From contig JASCNX010000001.1 of the NCBI GenBank assembly GCA_029968055.1, positions 186,001-250,000 of the forward strand: a DNA stretch of 64,000 bases. The letters are read 5' to 3'. Positions 41,628 to 49,899 of the stretch are shown here, piece after piece. The notes under the pieces were generated by a model. The model saw only the letters and a list, made by a program, of their open reading frames with translations, ran no database searches and was not told the origin of the DNA. Every line of letters begins with the position of its first letter. Position 1 is the stretch's first letter. Origin of the DNA: Xenophilus aerolatus (GTDB lineage Bacteria > Pseudomonadota > Gammaproteobacteria > Burkholderiales > Burkholderiaceae_C). The translations under genes and the position numbers were made by a program.

Positions 41628-42066
41628 AAGCGGGGCGGTGCACGGGCGTGTGCGCCAGGACGACGTGCGCTCAGGGGACCACAGCGCTCCGATTTTTTGT
41701 GCTGTGGGGCTGGTTTGGTGTGGGGGCTCTTGGCGTGTCGGCACGAGCGCTGGGGGTCTGAACCCGGCCGGCGGCGCCGGTATGCGTTCTCCGGCGCAGG
41801 CTCGCGCTGACTGTCGTGCGGTGCGGTCGATGTGCTCGCTTGCCATCGACGTGCTTCCGGCACTGCACGGCGCCGCGAATGCGCCTGCGCCCGCACACCG
41901 GCACCACCGGCCTGAACGGTGGGAGTGATCGGCTGGCATGAGGCGGGCGCGTCCGGCCTGGCCGTAGCTCCTCCTCACCCCTTCCCCTTGGTCGTTCCCT
42001 ACCCGTTCGGGCTGAGCTTGTCGAAGCCCTGCGCAGCCCACCGCAGCCCCGGCGCACAATCCGTCG
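41628..42066. other. 439-base gap without convincing gene
   Basis: No open frame here on either strand has a family-like sequence or ribosome site. It contains a T-rich run (GATTTTTTGTGC near 41695) that could end a transcript. At 42005-42029 it carries a dispersed-repeat-like sequence, described separately. The dipeptidase promoter must lie in its right half. Confidence 0.5.
42005..42029. repeat. single GTTCGGGCTGAGC...GAAGCCC dispersed-repeat unit
   Basis: A 25-base sequence beginning GTTCGGGCTGAGCTTGTCGA and ending AGCCC, with GGGCT/AGCCC ends that can pair. From memory, very similar sequences are common between genes in many GC-rich Proteobacteria. Only this copy is seen in the window. 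It lies 38 bases before the dipeptidase start. Confidence 0.5.
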
Positions 42067-43806
42067 ATGACCTCACGCTTCCTCGCCCCCACGCTGCTGG
42101 CCGCCTTGCTCTCGATGGCCGCAGGTGCCCCCGCCGACACGCTGAAGAAGCCGGCGCTCGACCGGCTGGCGGCGCAGCCCGCATTGCGCGCGCCCGGCCT
42201 GGAGTTCCGGCGCTTCGCCGCGCTCGCCGCGCAGCAGGAACCTGCGGTGCGCAGCGCCGTCGACGCCCATGCCGCGGGGCGTCCGTTGACCGGCGACGAG
42301 CTCGTCGACGTCGCACGCCTGCTCGGGCTGTACAACCGGCTCCAGAACCAGGGCGCGGTGATCGCCAGCATCGAGAAGATGGTCGCGCTGCCGACGGTGC
42401 GCAACCCGCGCGTACCGCCGCACGAGAGCCCGGCCATCGTCGAAACCGGGACGCTGATCGAATCGATGGCCAAGGAATTCGGCCTCGCGTTCCGCAACGT
42501 CGACAACCGCATCTTCGAGGTCAAGCTGCCCGGCTCGGGCGGCGAGGAGTTCGGCATCCTCACGCATGCCGACGTGGTGCCGGCCAACATCGACGAATGG
42601 GTGCTCGACGACGGCACGCGGCTCGACCCCTTCAGGCTCACGCGCGTCGGCGACCTGATGTACGGCCGCGGCACCATCGACGACAAGGGCTCGATCGCCG
42701 CCGTGCTCTACGCCATGAAGGCCGTGAAGCAGAGCGGCCTGCCCATGGCACGCACCATCCGCCTGATGGTCGAGACCACCGAAGAGACCGGCGGCGATGC
42801 GATGAAGTACTACCGCGAGAAGACCGCATTGCCGGCCTACAACATCGTGCTCGACAGCAAGTACCCGGCCGTGGTCGCGGAGAAGGGCTCGGGTGCGCTG
42901 AAGGTGTCGTTCCCCGTCGAGGAAATCGATCCTGCGAAGGCCAGCGTGACGGCCATGGCCGGCTCCACATCGGCCAACGCGATCCCGCAGACCGCGACCG
43001 CCCGGGTGCAGGGCGGCGACGTGGCGGCGGTGGCGCAGCAGTTCGAAGCCGCCAGGGCGGCCTTTGTCGCCCGTTACGCCACGCAGGGCGGTCCGTTCAC
43101 CATCGACATCGTGCGGCGTTCCGCCGACGGCGTGGACGGTGTGGACATCAAGGTCACGGGCAGCTCGGCCCACGGGTCGCGGCCCGAAGAGGGCGTGAAC
43201 CCGGTGCCGCGCCTGGCTCTGTTCGTCGGCGAGTCCGGCGTCGCACTGGCGCCAAACCACTTCACCAAGGCGGCCGCGTACATCGCCGAGCTTTATGGCA
43301 CCGACTACCTGGGCCGGACGATGGGCGTGGCCTACAGCGACGACTTCATGGGCCCGTTGACCCTCTCGCCGACCCTGCTGCGCGTGGCCGACGGCCAGCT
43401 CGACGTGACGACCAACGTGCGCATGCCACGCGGCAACTCGCCCGACGGGCTGAAGAAGGCGCTCGCCGCGCGCATCGGCGGCTGGGCGAGCGGCAAGGGC
43501 ATTCGCCTGCAGGTCGCGCACGACCAGGGCGACTGGATGGCGCGCGATCCCAAGGGGGCCTGGCTGTCGACACTGCTGAACATCTTCGGCGACACCACCG
43601 GGCTGGAGGCGAAGCCGGTGCCCACGGCCGGCAGCACCACGGCCAAGCTGATGCCCAATGCCATCAACTTCGGCCCGGCGATGCCGGGCAAGAAGTACAC
43701 CGCGCACAACGCCAAGGAATACAAGGAAGTCGCCGACCTCGACGCCGACCTGCAGATGTTCACCGAAATGCTGGTGCGCATCGGCAACCTGCCGCAGATG
43801 CAGTGA
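42067..43806 (+). CDS. exported M20-family dipeptidase
   Basis: A 579-residue metallopeptidase with a signal peptide (about 1-23, ending GAPAD). It resembles the PepV/carnosinase-type M20 enzymes. The metal-site motifs are ILTHADVVPAN (about residues 160-170), the Asp in GRGTIDDKGS, the catalytic Glu pair in ETTEETGGDAM and a C-terminal His. The inserted lid domain includes KVTGSSAHGSRPEEGVNP. The N-terminal 80 residues before the catalytic core are family-specific. It probably hydrolyses dipeptides in the periplasm and could supply amino acids to the neighbouring importer. Confidence 0.9.
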   Translation: MTSRFLAPTLLAALLSMAAGAPADTLKKPALDRLAAQPALRAPGLEFRRFAALAAQQEPAVRSAVDAHAAGRPLTGDELVDVARLLGLYNRLQNQGAVIASIEKMVALPTVRNPRVPPHESPAIVETGTLIESMAKEFGLAFRNVDNRIFEVKLPGSGGEEFGILTHADVVPANIDEWVLDDGTRLDPFRLTRVGDLMYGRGTIDDKGSIAAVLYAMKAVKQSGLPMARTIRLMVETTEETGGDAMKYYREKTALPAYNIVLDSKYPAVVAEKGSGALKVSFPVEEIDPAKASVTAMAGSTSANAIPQTATARVQGGDVAAVAQQFEAARAAFVARYATQGGPFTIDIVRRSADGVDGVDIKVTGSSAHGSRPEEGVNPVPRLALFVGESGVALAPNHFTKAAAYIAELYGTDYLGRTMGVAYSDDFMGPLTLSPTLLRVADGQLDVTTNVRMPRGNSPDGLKKALAARIGGWASGKGIRLQVAHDQGDWMARDPKGAWLSTLLNIFGDTTGLEAKPVPTAGSTTAKLMPNAINFGPAMPGKKYTAHNAKEYKEVADLDADLQMFTEMLVRIGNLPQMQ

Positions 43807-43855
43807 CGCACGCGCGAGAAGCGCACCTGGCGTCCCGCCGAGCCGCCCTGCGGTG

Positions 43856-44674
43856 TCAGAACGCCGGGATCAGCGAGCCATTGAACTGCTTCTCGATGAA
43901 CTGCTTCACCTCGGGTGACTGGTAGGCGGCGACCAGCTTTTTCGCCCATGGCTTGTCCTGGTCGGCGCGGCGCACGGCGATGAGGTTCGCATACGGGCCC
44001 TTGGGCGATTCCTTGATCACGCTGTCCTTCGAGAAGGACAGGCCCGCCTTCTCGGCGTAGTCATTGTTGATGGAGGCGATGGTGAGGTCGTCCAGCGAGC
44101 GCGGCAACTGCGCCGCATCGAGCGGCACCAGCTTGAGCTTCTTGGGGTTGCCTGTCACGTCCAGCGGCGTGGCGGTGTTGGTTCGCACCGCCTCGGGTTT
44201 GAGCGTGATCAACCCGGCCGATTCCAGCAGCAGCAGCGCACGGTTGCCGTTGGACGGGTCGTTCTGGATGCCGACCGAGGCCCCGTCAGGCAGCTCGCCC
44301 ACGCTCTTGATCTTGCGCGAGTAGAAGCCCAGCGGCGCGGTGATCGTCAGGCCCACGGGCACGATGTCGAAGCCGCGCGCCTTGACCTGGTTGTCTAGGA
44401 AATGCTTGTGCTGGAATGCGTTGGCATCCAGGTCACCCGCCGCCAGCGCGGCGTTGGGCAACTGGTAGTCGTTGAAGACGATGACCTGCACGTCGAGGCC
44501 GTCGCGCGCCGCCACCTTCTTCACGACCTCGAAGATCTTCTCGGCGTTGCCGACGGAGATGCCGACCTTGATGGAGGACTTGTCCTGAGCCTGGCCGGTG
44601 GCGCTGCCCAGGGCGAACAGGGCGGCGAGGAGGGGCGCGACGGCGCGGCGTCGGATCGGGGAGGAGAACAACAT
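43856..44674 (-). CDS. NLPA/MetQ-family substrate-binding protein (divergent copy)
   Basis: A 272-residue periplasmic receptor of the NLPA family (methionine and related ligands). The signal peptide spans about 1-29 (GSATGQAQ) with no lipobox, so it is soluble. Typical motifs are VIVFNDYQLPNAALAAGDLDANAFQHKHFLD (in parts), VGLTITAPLGFYS, GASVGIQNDPSNGNRAL and LDAAQLPRSLDD. It is divergent from metNIQ and shares the ABC transporter with the second MetQ, or binds another sulfur compound. Two perfect palindromes lie in the 246-base gap. Confidence 0.92.
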   Translation of the reverse strand: MLFSSPIRRRAVAPLLAALFALGSATGQAQDKSSIKVGISVGNAEKIFEVVKKVAARDGLDVQVIVFNDYQLPNAALAAGDLDANAFQHKHFLDNQVKARGFDIVPVGLTITAPLGFYSRKIKSVGELPDGASVGIQNDPSNGNRALLLLESAGLITLKPEAVRTNTATPLDVTGNPKKLKLVPLDAAQLPRSLDDLTIASINNDYAEKAGLSFSKDSVIKESPKGPYANLIAVRRADQDKPWAKKLVAAYQSPEVKQFIEKQFNGSLIPAF

Positions 44675-44788
44675 GACGGGAACGCGGTGCTTGGCACGAT
44701 GAAAAAAGGGAACGCGAATGTGCCAGTGCCCGCCACGGGTGCCAACGAAGCAATCGTCGGATCGACATGCGTGCCGAATCGCCGCATT

Positions 44789-44807
44789 TGCTTATGCGGC
44801 ATAAGCA
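44789..44807. promoter_or_regulatory. perfect 19-bp palindrome in metQ/metN divergent region
   Basis: TGCTTATGC-G-GCATAAGCA is a perfect 9-1-9 inverted repeat, 114 bases from each divergent gene start. It is the strongest operator candidate for co-regulation of the two receptor/importer transcription units. Confidence 0.65.
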
Positions 44808-44810
44808 GAC

Positions 44811-44825
44811 AACGAATGGTTCGTT
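44811..44825. promoter_or_regulatory. second palindrome next to the first
   Basis: AACGAA-TGG-TTCGTT is a perfect 6-3-6 inverted repeat only three bases from the 19-bp palindrome. The different sequence suggests a second protein or a composite site. Confidence 0.5.
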
Positions 44826-44920
44826 TGCTTTCCGAGCCTGCGAATCGATACTCCGGCCCCTTGCGGCGCACCGGCTCTCGAGCGCTTCGAAGCAGCGCCG
44901 CTCCATTCCCCCGCTTCCCA

Positions 44921-45814
44921 ATGACCTCACAGACTGCAGGCGCTGCAGCCGCCGCGCCGGTGATCCGGCTCGAAGCGGTGCAGAAGTCCTTCCAACTGCC
45001 GAATGGCGAGCGTTTCGACGCCGTGCGATCGGTGTCGCTCGACATCGCCGAGGGCGACGTCTTCGGCCTGATCGGCAAGAGCGGCGCGGGCAAATCCACG
45101 CTGCTGCGGCTCATCAACCTGCTGGAACGGCCCGACGCGGGCCGCGTGTTCGTGGCCGGCCGGGACCTCACGACGCTCTCGCGCCGGGAGCTGCGCGAGA
45201 CGCGGCAGAACATCGGCATGATCTTCCAGCAGTTCAACCTGCTGCAGAACGCCACCGTGTTCGACAACGTGGCCTTCCCGCTGCGCATCCACGGCCGCCA
45301 CAGCCGTGCCGACATCGATGCGCGCGTGCGGGAGTGCCTGGCGCTGGTGGGCCTGGACGAGAAGATCGACAGCTACCCGGCGCAACTGTCGGGCGGGCAG
45401 AAGCAGAGGGTGGCCATTGCGCGCGCGCTGGCACCGCGGCCGCAGGTGCTGCTGTGCGACGAACCCACCTCCGCGCTCGACGCCGAGACGACGCGTTCGT
45501 TGCTCGAGACGCTGCGCGACATCAACCACAAGATCGGCGTGACCATCGTCATCGTCACGCACGAGTTGCCGGTGGTCGAACTGCTGTGCAGGCATGTTGC
45601 GGTGCTGGAGCAGGGGCAGCTGATCGAGCAGTTCGCCGTCGCTGCGCAGAACGACGGGCGCGCCTCGGTGCTCGGCCGCGAGCTCGACGCACTGGTGCGC
45701 CGGCGCGAGCGCGATGCGCTGTTCGATGCGGCCCTGCCGCCGGCCGGGACACCGCGCGTGCAGGCGCCGGACGCACTTCGGCGCGCGGGCGACGTGGGAG
45801 TGGCCTATGTCTGA
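44921..45814 (+). CDS. metN: methionine-type ABC importer, ATP-binding protein
   Basis: A 297-residue ABC ATPase. Walker A is IGKSGAGKST (about residue 48), followed by the Q-loop IFQQFNLL, signature LSGGQKQRVAIARAL, Walker B VLLCDEPTSALD and switch His in IVTHELPVV. The C-terminal 60 residues take the place of the methionine-sensing ACT-like domain of E. coli MetN but are short and charged, so allosteric inhibition may be lacking. The metI ATG lies inside its last codons (8-base overlap). It forms MetNI with the next gene. Confidence 0.94.
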   Translation: MTSQTAGAAAAAPVIRLEAVQKSFQLPNGERFDAVRSVSLDIAEGDVFGLIGKSGAGKSTLLRLINLLERPDAGRVFVAGRDLTTLSRRELRETRQNIGMIFQQFNLLQNATVFDNVAFPLRIHGRHSRADIDARVRECLALVGLDEKIDSYPAQLSGGQKQRVAIARALAPRPQVLLCDEPTSALDAETTRSLLETLRDINHKIGVTIVIVTHELPVVELLCRHVAVLEQGQLIEQFAVAAQNDGRASVLGRELDALVRRRERDALFDAALPPAGTPRVQAPDALRRAGDVGVAYV

Positions 45815-46469
45815 GAACATCCTCGCCATCCTCCCCGAGCTATGGACGGCCACCGGGCAGACCTTCCTCATGCTGGCCATCGGCCTCTCGGCCGCCATCG
45901 TCATCGGCGGGCCGCTCGGCGTGCTGCTTTTCCTGCTCGGGCCCGGCCAGTCGCTGGAGAACAGGCCGGCGTTCGTCACGCTGAACTGGATCGTGAACAC
46001 GATCCGGTCCTTCCCCTTCATCATCCTGCTGGTCGCGCTCGTGCCGTTCACGCGCATCATCGCGGGCACCTCGATCGGTCCCCTGGCGGCGGCGGTGCCG
46101 CTGTCCTTCGCGGCCATCCCGTACTTCGCGCGGCTGGTGGACCAATGCCTGCGCGAGGTGCCGCGCGGCGTCATCGAGGCGGCCCACGCCATGGGCGCCT
46201 CGGAGCTGCAGATCGTCTGGCGCGTGCTGGTGCGCGAGGCCCGCTCGGGCCTGATCCTGGCGCTCACGGTGCTGGCGGTGAGCTTCCTGTCCTATTCGGC
46301 CATCGCCGGCGTGGTGGGCGGCGGCGGCATCGGCGACCTGGCCATCCGCTACGGCTACTACCGCTTCCAGACCGACGTGATGGTGCTCACCGTGGCGCTG
46401 CTGGTGGTGCTGGTGCAGATCATCCAGTTCGTCGGCAACCACCTCGCACGTCGCCTCGACAAGCGTTGA
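45807..46469 (+). CDS. metI: methionine-type ABC importer, permease
   Basis: A 220-residue inner-membrane permease with five predicted helices. It shows the NTIRSFPFIILLVALVPFTR segment (in parts) and the EAA loop EAAHAMGASELQIVWRVLVREAR typical of MetI, followed by GVVGGGGIGDLAIRYGYYRF. It overlaps metN by 8 bases, so translation is coupled, and metQ follows after 46 bases. Imports methionine or a related compound. Confidence 0.95.
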   Translation: MSENILAILPELWTATGQTFLMLAIGLSAAIVIGGPLGVLLFLLGPGQSLENRPAFVTLNWIVNTIRSFPFIILLVALVPFTRIIAGTSIGPLAAAVPLSFAAIPYFARLVDQCLREVPRGVIEAAHAMGASELQIVWRVLVREARSGLILALTVLAVSFLSYSAIAGVVGGGGIGDLAIRYGYYRFQTDVMVLTVALLVVLVQIIQFVGNHLARRLDKR

Positions 46470-46515
46470 ACTTCCCTCGTTCCCCTTTCATATCTCGATT
46501 CTCAGGACATCCCGC

Positions 46516-47328
46516 ATGCTTCGTCGTTCCGCCCTTGCCCTCTCGCTGACCCTGGCCGTCGCCGCCGTGCTGCCGCTGCAGGCCCAGGCGCAGGCTGCCA
46601 AGAAAGACCTCGTGATCGGCGCCACCGCCGGTTCCAACTACGACCAGCTGAAGTTCGGCGTCGTCCCGCTGCTCGAGAAGAAGGGCTACAAGGTCAAGCT
46701 GGTCGAATTCAACGACTACGTGCAACCCAACCTGGCCCTGGCGCAGGGTTCGCTCGACGCGAATTTCTTCCAGCACCTCGTGTACCTGAAGAAGTTCGCG
46801 GCCGACCAGAAACTGGACATCGTCGAACTGGTGCAGGGCCCGATCGCGCCCTTGGGCGTCTATTCGAAGAACCGCAAGTCGCTCGCCGAGGCCAAGGAAG
46901 GCGACCGTGTGACCCTGCCCAACGACCCCAGCAACCTGGCGCGCGCCCTCGTGCTGCTCGAGCAGAACAAGCTGGTGGTGCTCAAGCCCGGCATCGACCC
47001 CCTGCGCGCGACCGAGAAAGACCTGGCCGACAACCCGCGCAAGCTGAAATTCATCCCGCTCGAGGCGGCGCAGCTGCCGCGCTCGCTGGGCGACACCGAG
47101 TACGCCATCATCAATGGCAACTTCGCGATCTCCTCGGGCCTGAAGCTGACCGAAGCCGTGGCGCTGGAGAAGACGCCCGACCATTACCTCAATGTGGTGG
47201 CCGTCAAGCGGGCCGACAAGGACACGCCCTGGGCGAAGGACCTCGTCGAGGTCTACCGCTCGAACGACTTCAAGGCCGTGGTCGATGCGAAGTTCCAGGG
47301 CTACGCGAAGCCGAGCTTCCTGCAGTGA
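46516..47328 (+). CDS. metQ: MetQ-type substrate-binding protein of the metNIQ operon
   Basis: A 270-residue periplasmic NLPA-family receptor with a signal peptide (1-27, QAQAQA) and no lipobox. Core motifs are KLVEFNDYVQPNLALAQGSLDANFFQHLVYL (in parts), APLGVYS, RVTLPNDPSNLARAL and LEAAQLPRSLGD. It is third in metNIQ. The divergent NLPA protein upstream has the same fold but only moderate similarity, so the two probably bind different ligands and share MetNI. A strong terminator follows. Confidence 0.95.
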   Translation: MLRRSALALSLTLAVAAVLPLQAQAQAAKKDLVIGATAGSNYDQLKFGVVPLLEKKGYKVKLVEFNDYVQPNLALAQGSLDANFFQHLVYLKKFAADQKLDIVELVQGPIAPLGVYSKNRKSLAEAKEGDRVTLPNDPSNLARALVLLEQNKLVVLKPGIDPLRATEKDLADNPRKLKFIPLEAAQLPRSLGDTEYAIINGNFAISSGLKLTEAVALEKTPDHYLNVVAVKRADKDTPWAKDLVEVYRSNDFKAVVDAKFQGYAKPSFLQ

Positions 47329-47350
47329 ACGCCGTCCGGCCTCGCCAATA

Positions 47351-47378
47351 AAAAAACGCGCCCGAGGGCGCGTTTTTT
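47351..47378. terminator. bidirectional rho-independent terminator
   Basis: A 13-bp stem (AAAAAACGCGCCC with its exact complement) and a 2-base loop lie 22 bases after the metQ stop. A-run and T-run flanks make it active both ways; it also lies 20 bases beyond the stop of the convergent FecR-domain gene. Confidence 0.92.
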
Positions 47379-47398
47379 ATCGGCCCTCGCCGCGGCGC

Positions 47399-47884
47399 TC
47401 AGAGCGTCTCGCCGGCAGAGACGATGAAGTCCGTGCCGCGGATGCCGATGGTGGCGGTGGGCGTGTCGATGCGAATGGCCTCCGGCGTGGCCTTGCCGAT
47501 GAGCCCGGTGACCATGCGCAGGGTGCCGCGCGCGAGCCGGCCGACCACGCTGCCATCGTGCGTTTGCGAGTCGTAGCGGAAGGTCTGGAGGTCGAAGCTC
47601 GACTGGGGGCCGATCACGAAGGTCGTGCCGTCGCGCAGCACCAGGCTGGCGCCGGACTCCGCGCCGGTGACGATGCGCTGCCGCGCGTTCACCGCGTCGC
47701 CCACGCGGGCCGGCGCGGTGGCGCCTTGCGCGTCCTGCAGCTGGACCTCCCCGCGCACGGTCTTGAGCAGGCCGGCATGGGTGTCGGACGACGGGTCGGC
47801 GGCGAGCGCGCTGCCTTGCAGCGCCCACAGCGTCGAGCACAGGACGATCGGCAACGCGTGGGAACGGCGATGTGGTGCGGGCAT
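47399..47884 (-). CDS. exported FecR-domain protein
   Basis: A 161-residue periplasmic protein with a signal peptide (about 1-29, GSALAAD) and a single FecR-type beta-domain. Visible features are VRGEVQLQDAQG, the LVLRDGTTFVIGPQSSFDLQTFRY strand region (in parts) and IDTPTATIGIRGTDFIV near the C-terminus. No sigma factor or TonB receptor gene is adjacent, so it is not the classical FecR regulator; such short proteins often stand alone or belong to surface systems. ATG 47884 is chosen because it starts the signal peptide; no strong ribosome site is seen. Confidence 0.85.
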   Translation of the reverse strand: MPAPHRRSHALPIVLCSTLWALQGSALAADPSSDTHAGLLKTVRGEVQLQDAQGATAPARVGDAVNARQRIVTGAESGASLVLRDGTTFVIGPQSSFDLQTFRYDSQTHDGSVVGRLARGTLRMVTGLIGKATPEAIRIDTPTATIGIRGTDFIVSAGETL

Positions 47885-48172
47885 GGGGGTCGGTGGCAAA
47901 GGGGCAGGGAGCGCCGGGGTCGGTGCGCGAACGGTGATGCAGGCCTGCGGCCGGTCGTCCGCGCGGTCGGCCGGGCACTGTAGGAGGTGCCGCGCGCAAG
48001 GCACAGGCACAAGTGCGCGCTTCGGCCAGCGCGCGTGGGCCCGCGGCCAATCGGTCGGGGTTTTCGTGATGAAGTTGGCGCGTCGCTGGCGCCGGCCTGG
48101 CTTGGTGGCATCATGGTTCGCCGGCTGCGCCGGTTCCTGAACACTTCATCCAACACCCAGGAGACCCTCTAA

Positions 48173-49147
48173 ATGACCTTCACCCGCATTGCCATGCCCA
48201 CGCTGCTGCTGGGCCTTGCCGGAACGCTCGGCACCGTCGCCGTCCAGGCCCAGCCCGCCTGGCCCACCAAACCGATCCGCTTCGTCGTGCCGTTCTCGGC
48301 CGGCGGTGCCAACGACCTCATGGCGCGTGCCGCCGCCGAAGGCGCCGGCAAGGCGCTGGGCCAGCCGGTGGTGGTCGACAACAAGCCCGGCGCGGGCGCG
48401 ATGCTGGGCACCGATGTCGTGGCCAAGAGTGCGCCTGACGGCTACACCTTCCTGGTGAGCGCCGCCGGGGTGGTGTCGAACAGCATGATCCGCAAGCAGG
48501 TGCCCTACAAGGACAGCGACCTCGTGCCGGTGGCCATGATCGGCCTGGCACCCTCGGTGGTCGTGGCGCCGGCCAACGCGCCCTACAAGGACCTCAAGGA
48601 GTTCGTCGCCGCGTCCAAGCAGGGCAAGGGCTTGCACTTCGCGACGGCCGGCACGGGCAGCACGCCGCATTTCGTCGAGGGCCTGCTGGAGAAGAACCAC
48701 GGCGCCAAGCTCGACGTCGTGCCGTACAAGAGCGGCTCCGAATCGATCACGGCGGTGCTGGGCAGCCAGGTCGATGCGACTTCGGAGGCCAGCATCGTGG
48801 TGCTGCCCTACATCAAGAGCGGCAAGCTCAAGGCGCTGGCCACGACCTGGACGCAGCGCATCTCGGCCTACCCGCAGCTGTCGACCGCGGTGGAGCAGGG
48901 CTTCGACGACATCCGCATCGCGCACTGGGCGGGCGTGCACGCGCCGGCGGGCACGCCGCCGGCCATCCTCGACAAGATGGCCGCGGCCGTGGACAAGGCC
49001 ATGAAGGACCCGGCGACGATCGAGCGGCTGAAGGCCGTCGGGATCGAGCCCGTCGGCGGCACGCGCGCCTCGTTCACCAAGTTCGTGGACGAGGAACGGA
49101 CCCGCCTGGGGGCCGTGGTCAAGGCCACCGGCATGCGGGAGGATTGA
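48173..49147 (+). CDS. Bug-family (TctC) periplasmic substrate-binding protein
   Basis: A 324-residue tripartite tricarboxylate transporter receptor of the Bug family, greatly expanded in Bordetella and Comamonadaceae. The signal peptide spans 1-27 (VAVQAQ). Family motifs are WPTKPIRFVVPFSAGGANDLMAR (in parts), VVVDNKPGAGAMLGTDVVAKS, PDGYTFL and the ligand-loop GTGSTPHFVEGLLE. No TctA/TctB permease genes adjoin it, as for most Bug receptors. The ligand is probably a carboxylate. AGGAGA lies 8 bases before the ATG. Confidence 0.95.
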   Translation: MTFTRIAMPTLLLGLAGTLGTVAVQAQPAWPTKPIRFVVPFSAGGANDLMARAAAEGAGKALGQPVVVDNKPGAGAMLGTDVVAKSAPDGYTFLVSAAGVVSNSMIRKQVPYKDSDLVPVAMIGLAPSVVVAPANAPYKDLKEFVAASKQGKGLHFATAGTGSTPHFVEGLLEKNHGAKLDVVPYKSGSESITAVLGSQVDATSEASIVVLPYIKSGKLKALATTWTQRISAYPQLSTAVEQGFDDIRIAHWAGVHAPAGTPPAILDKMAAAVDKAMKDPATIERLKAVGIEPVGGTRASFTKFVDEERTRLGAVVKATGMRED

Positions 49148-49151
49148 ACCG

Positions 49152-49171
49152 GGGGCGGAACCTTCCGCCCC
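49152..49171 (+). terminator. hairpin after the Bug gene
   Basis: GGGGCGGAA and TTCCGCCCC pair perfectly around a 2-base loop, 4 bases after the stop codon. No T tract follows. It is probably a transcript-end or stability structure. Confidence 0.5.
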
Positions 49172-49371
49172 GGGCCGTCCGTGCCTGCAGTTCGGGCCAG
49201 GCACCCCGAAAGAATGTGAACTATTGCAAACTGCCTGGTGGGCCGGCGTCCCTCCCACTCGCAGGGTGGGGCGGTCCTGGGGCAGACTTTGAGCCGCAGG
49301 GGGGTGCTGTTCGCAAGGATGCCGGCAGTCACGATGCGCCGGCCCCGTGCGGCCACCGAGGAGACAAGCCA

Positions 49372-49578
49372 ATGCAAGAGACAAGCGTGCAGGTCATCGG
49401 CCCGCGGTTTGCGCAGTGGGCCGAACTCACCGATGCCTACGCCCGAAAACTTACCGCCCTGCAGCAGGGCGAACCCGGCGCAGGGGCCGACGCGGCCCGC
49501 CTGGCGCGTGAGATCCAGGCGCTGATGGCGCCCCCGGGCGACGTGCTGATGGCGCCGCCCCGGCCGTCCCGCGCGTAG
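49372..49578 (+). CDS. small hypothetical protein
   Basis: A 68-residue cytosolic protein of unknown function. A GAGGAGA ribosome site lies 6 bases before the ATG, which supports expression. The first half (GPRFAQWAELTDAYARKLTALQQGE) and the following ADAARLAREIQALMAPP are amphipathic helices; the last ten residues are Pro-rich. No membrane segment or known motif. It is convergent with cbpM, 12 bases apart. Confidence 0.6.
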   Translation: MQETSVQVIGPRFAQWAELTDAYARKLTALQQGEPGAGADAARLAREIQALMAPPGDVLMAPPRPSRA

Positions 49579-49590
49579 GGCGCGCGCCCC

Positions 49591-49899
49591 TCAGCCCAGC
49601 AGGGCCTTGAGCCGCCGCACCTCCTGCTGCAGGTCGAGGATCAACGCGGCGGCGTCGAGCCCGACGTCGAAGTCGCGTTGCAGCCGCCGCGCATCGAGGG
49701 CGCGGCGCAGATCGCTGCCGTCGAATCGCCAGTCCTCCAGCCGCAGGGCCTGCGGCTGGAGGATGCCGGCCTCGGCCAGTTCGGCCACCCATTCGATCGG
49801 CGCGCCGCAGGCGTGCGCGAGCTGCAGGGCCGCCAGTGGGTCGGCCGGGCCGACGGTGGTGCAGTGGGTGATGGTGACGGTGGTGGTTCGCGTGCTCAT
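49591..49899 (-). CDS. cbpM: chaperone modulator CbpM
   Basis: A 102-residue CbpM-family protein, which in E. coli binds the J-domain of CbpA and inhibits its co-chaperone and DNA-binding activity. It has the MerR-like small helical domain (VAELAEAGILQPQALRLEDWRFDGSDLRRALDARRLQRDF, in parts) and a C-terminal coiled-coil helix (LDLQQEVRRLKALLG). Its ATG overlaps the cbpA stop (ATGA), so the inhibitor is made in proportion to its target. Confidence 0.92.
   Translation of the reverse strand: MSTRTTTVTITHCTTVGPADPLAALQLAHACGAPIEWVAELAEAGILQPQALRLEDWRFDGSDLRRALDARRLQRDFDVGLDAAALILDLQQEVRRLKALLG

Noticed and set aside
41628-42066. Possible small genes on either strand in this gap
   Set aside because: Frames are Arg/Pro-rich without ribosome sites or conserved patterns; left as non-coding.
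44675-44920. SAM riboswitch before metNIQ
   Set aside because: I see two short palindromes but no conserved S-box or SAM-II-like core; operators are the simpler reading.
47351-47378. Attenuator or riboswitch for methionine control
   Set aside because: The structure is a plain symmetric terminator between convergent genes, downstream of metQ rather than upstream of metN; no S-box or leader peptide was seen.
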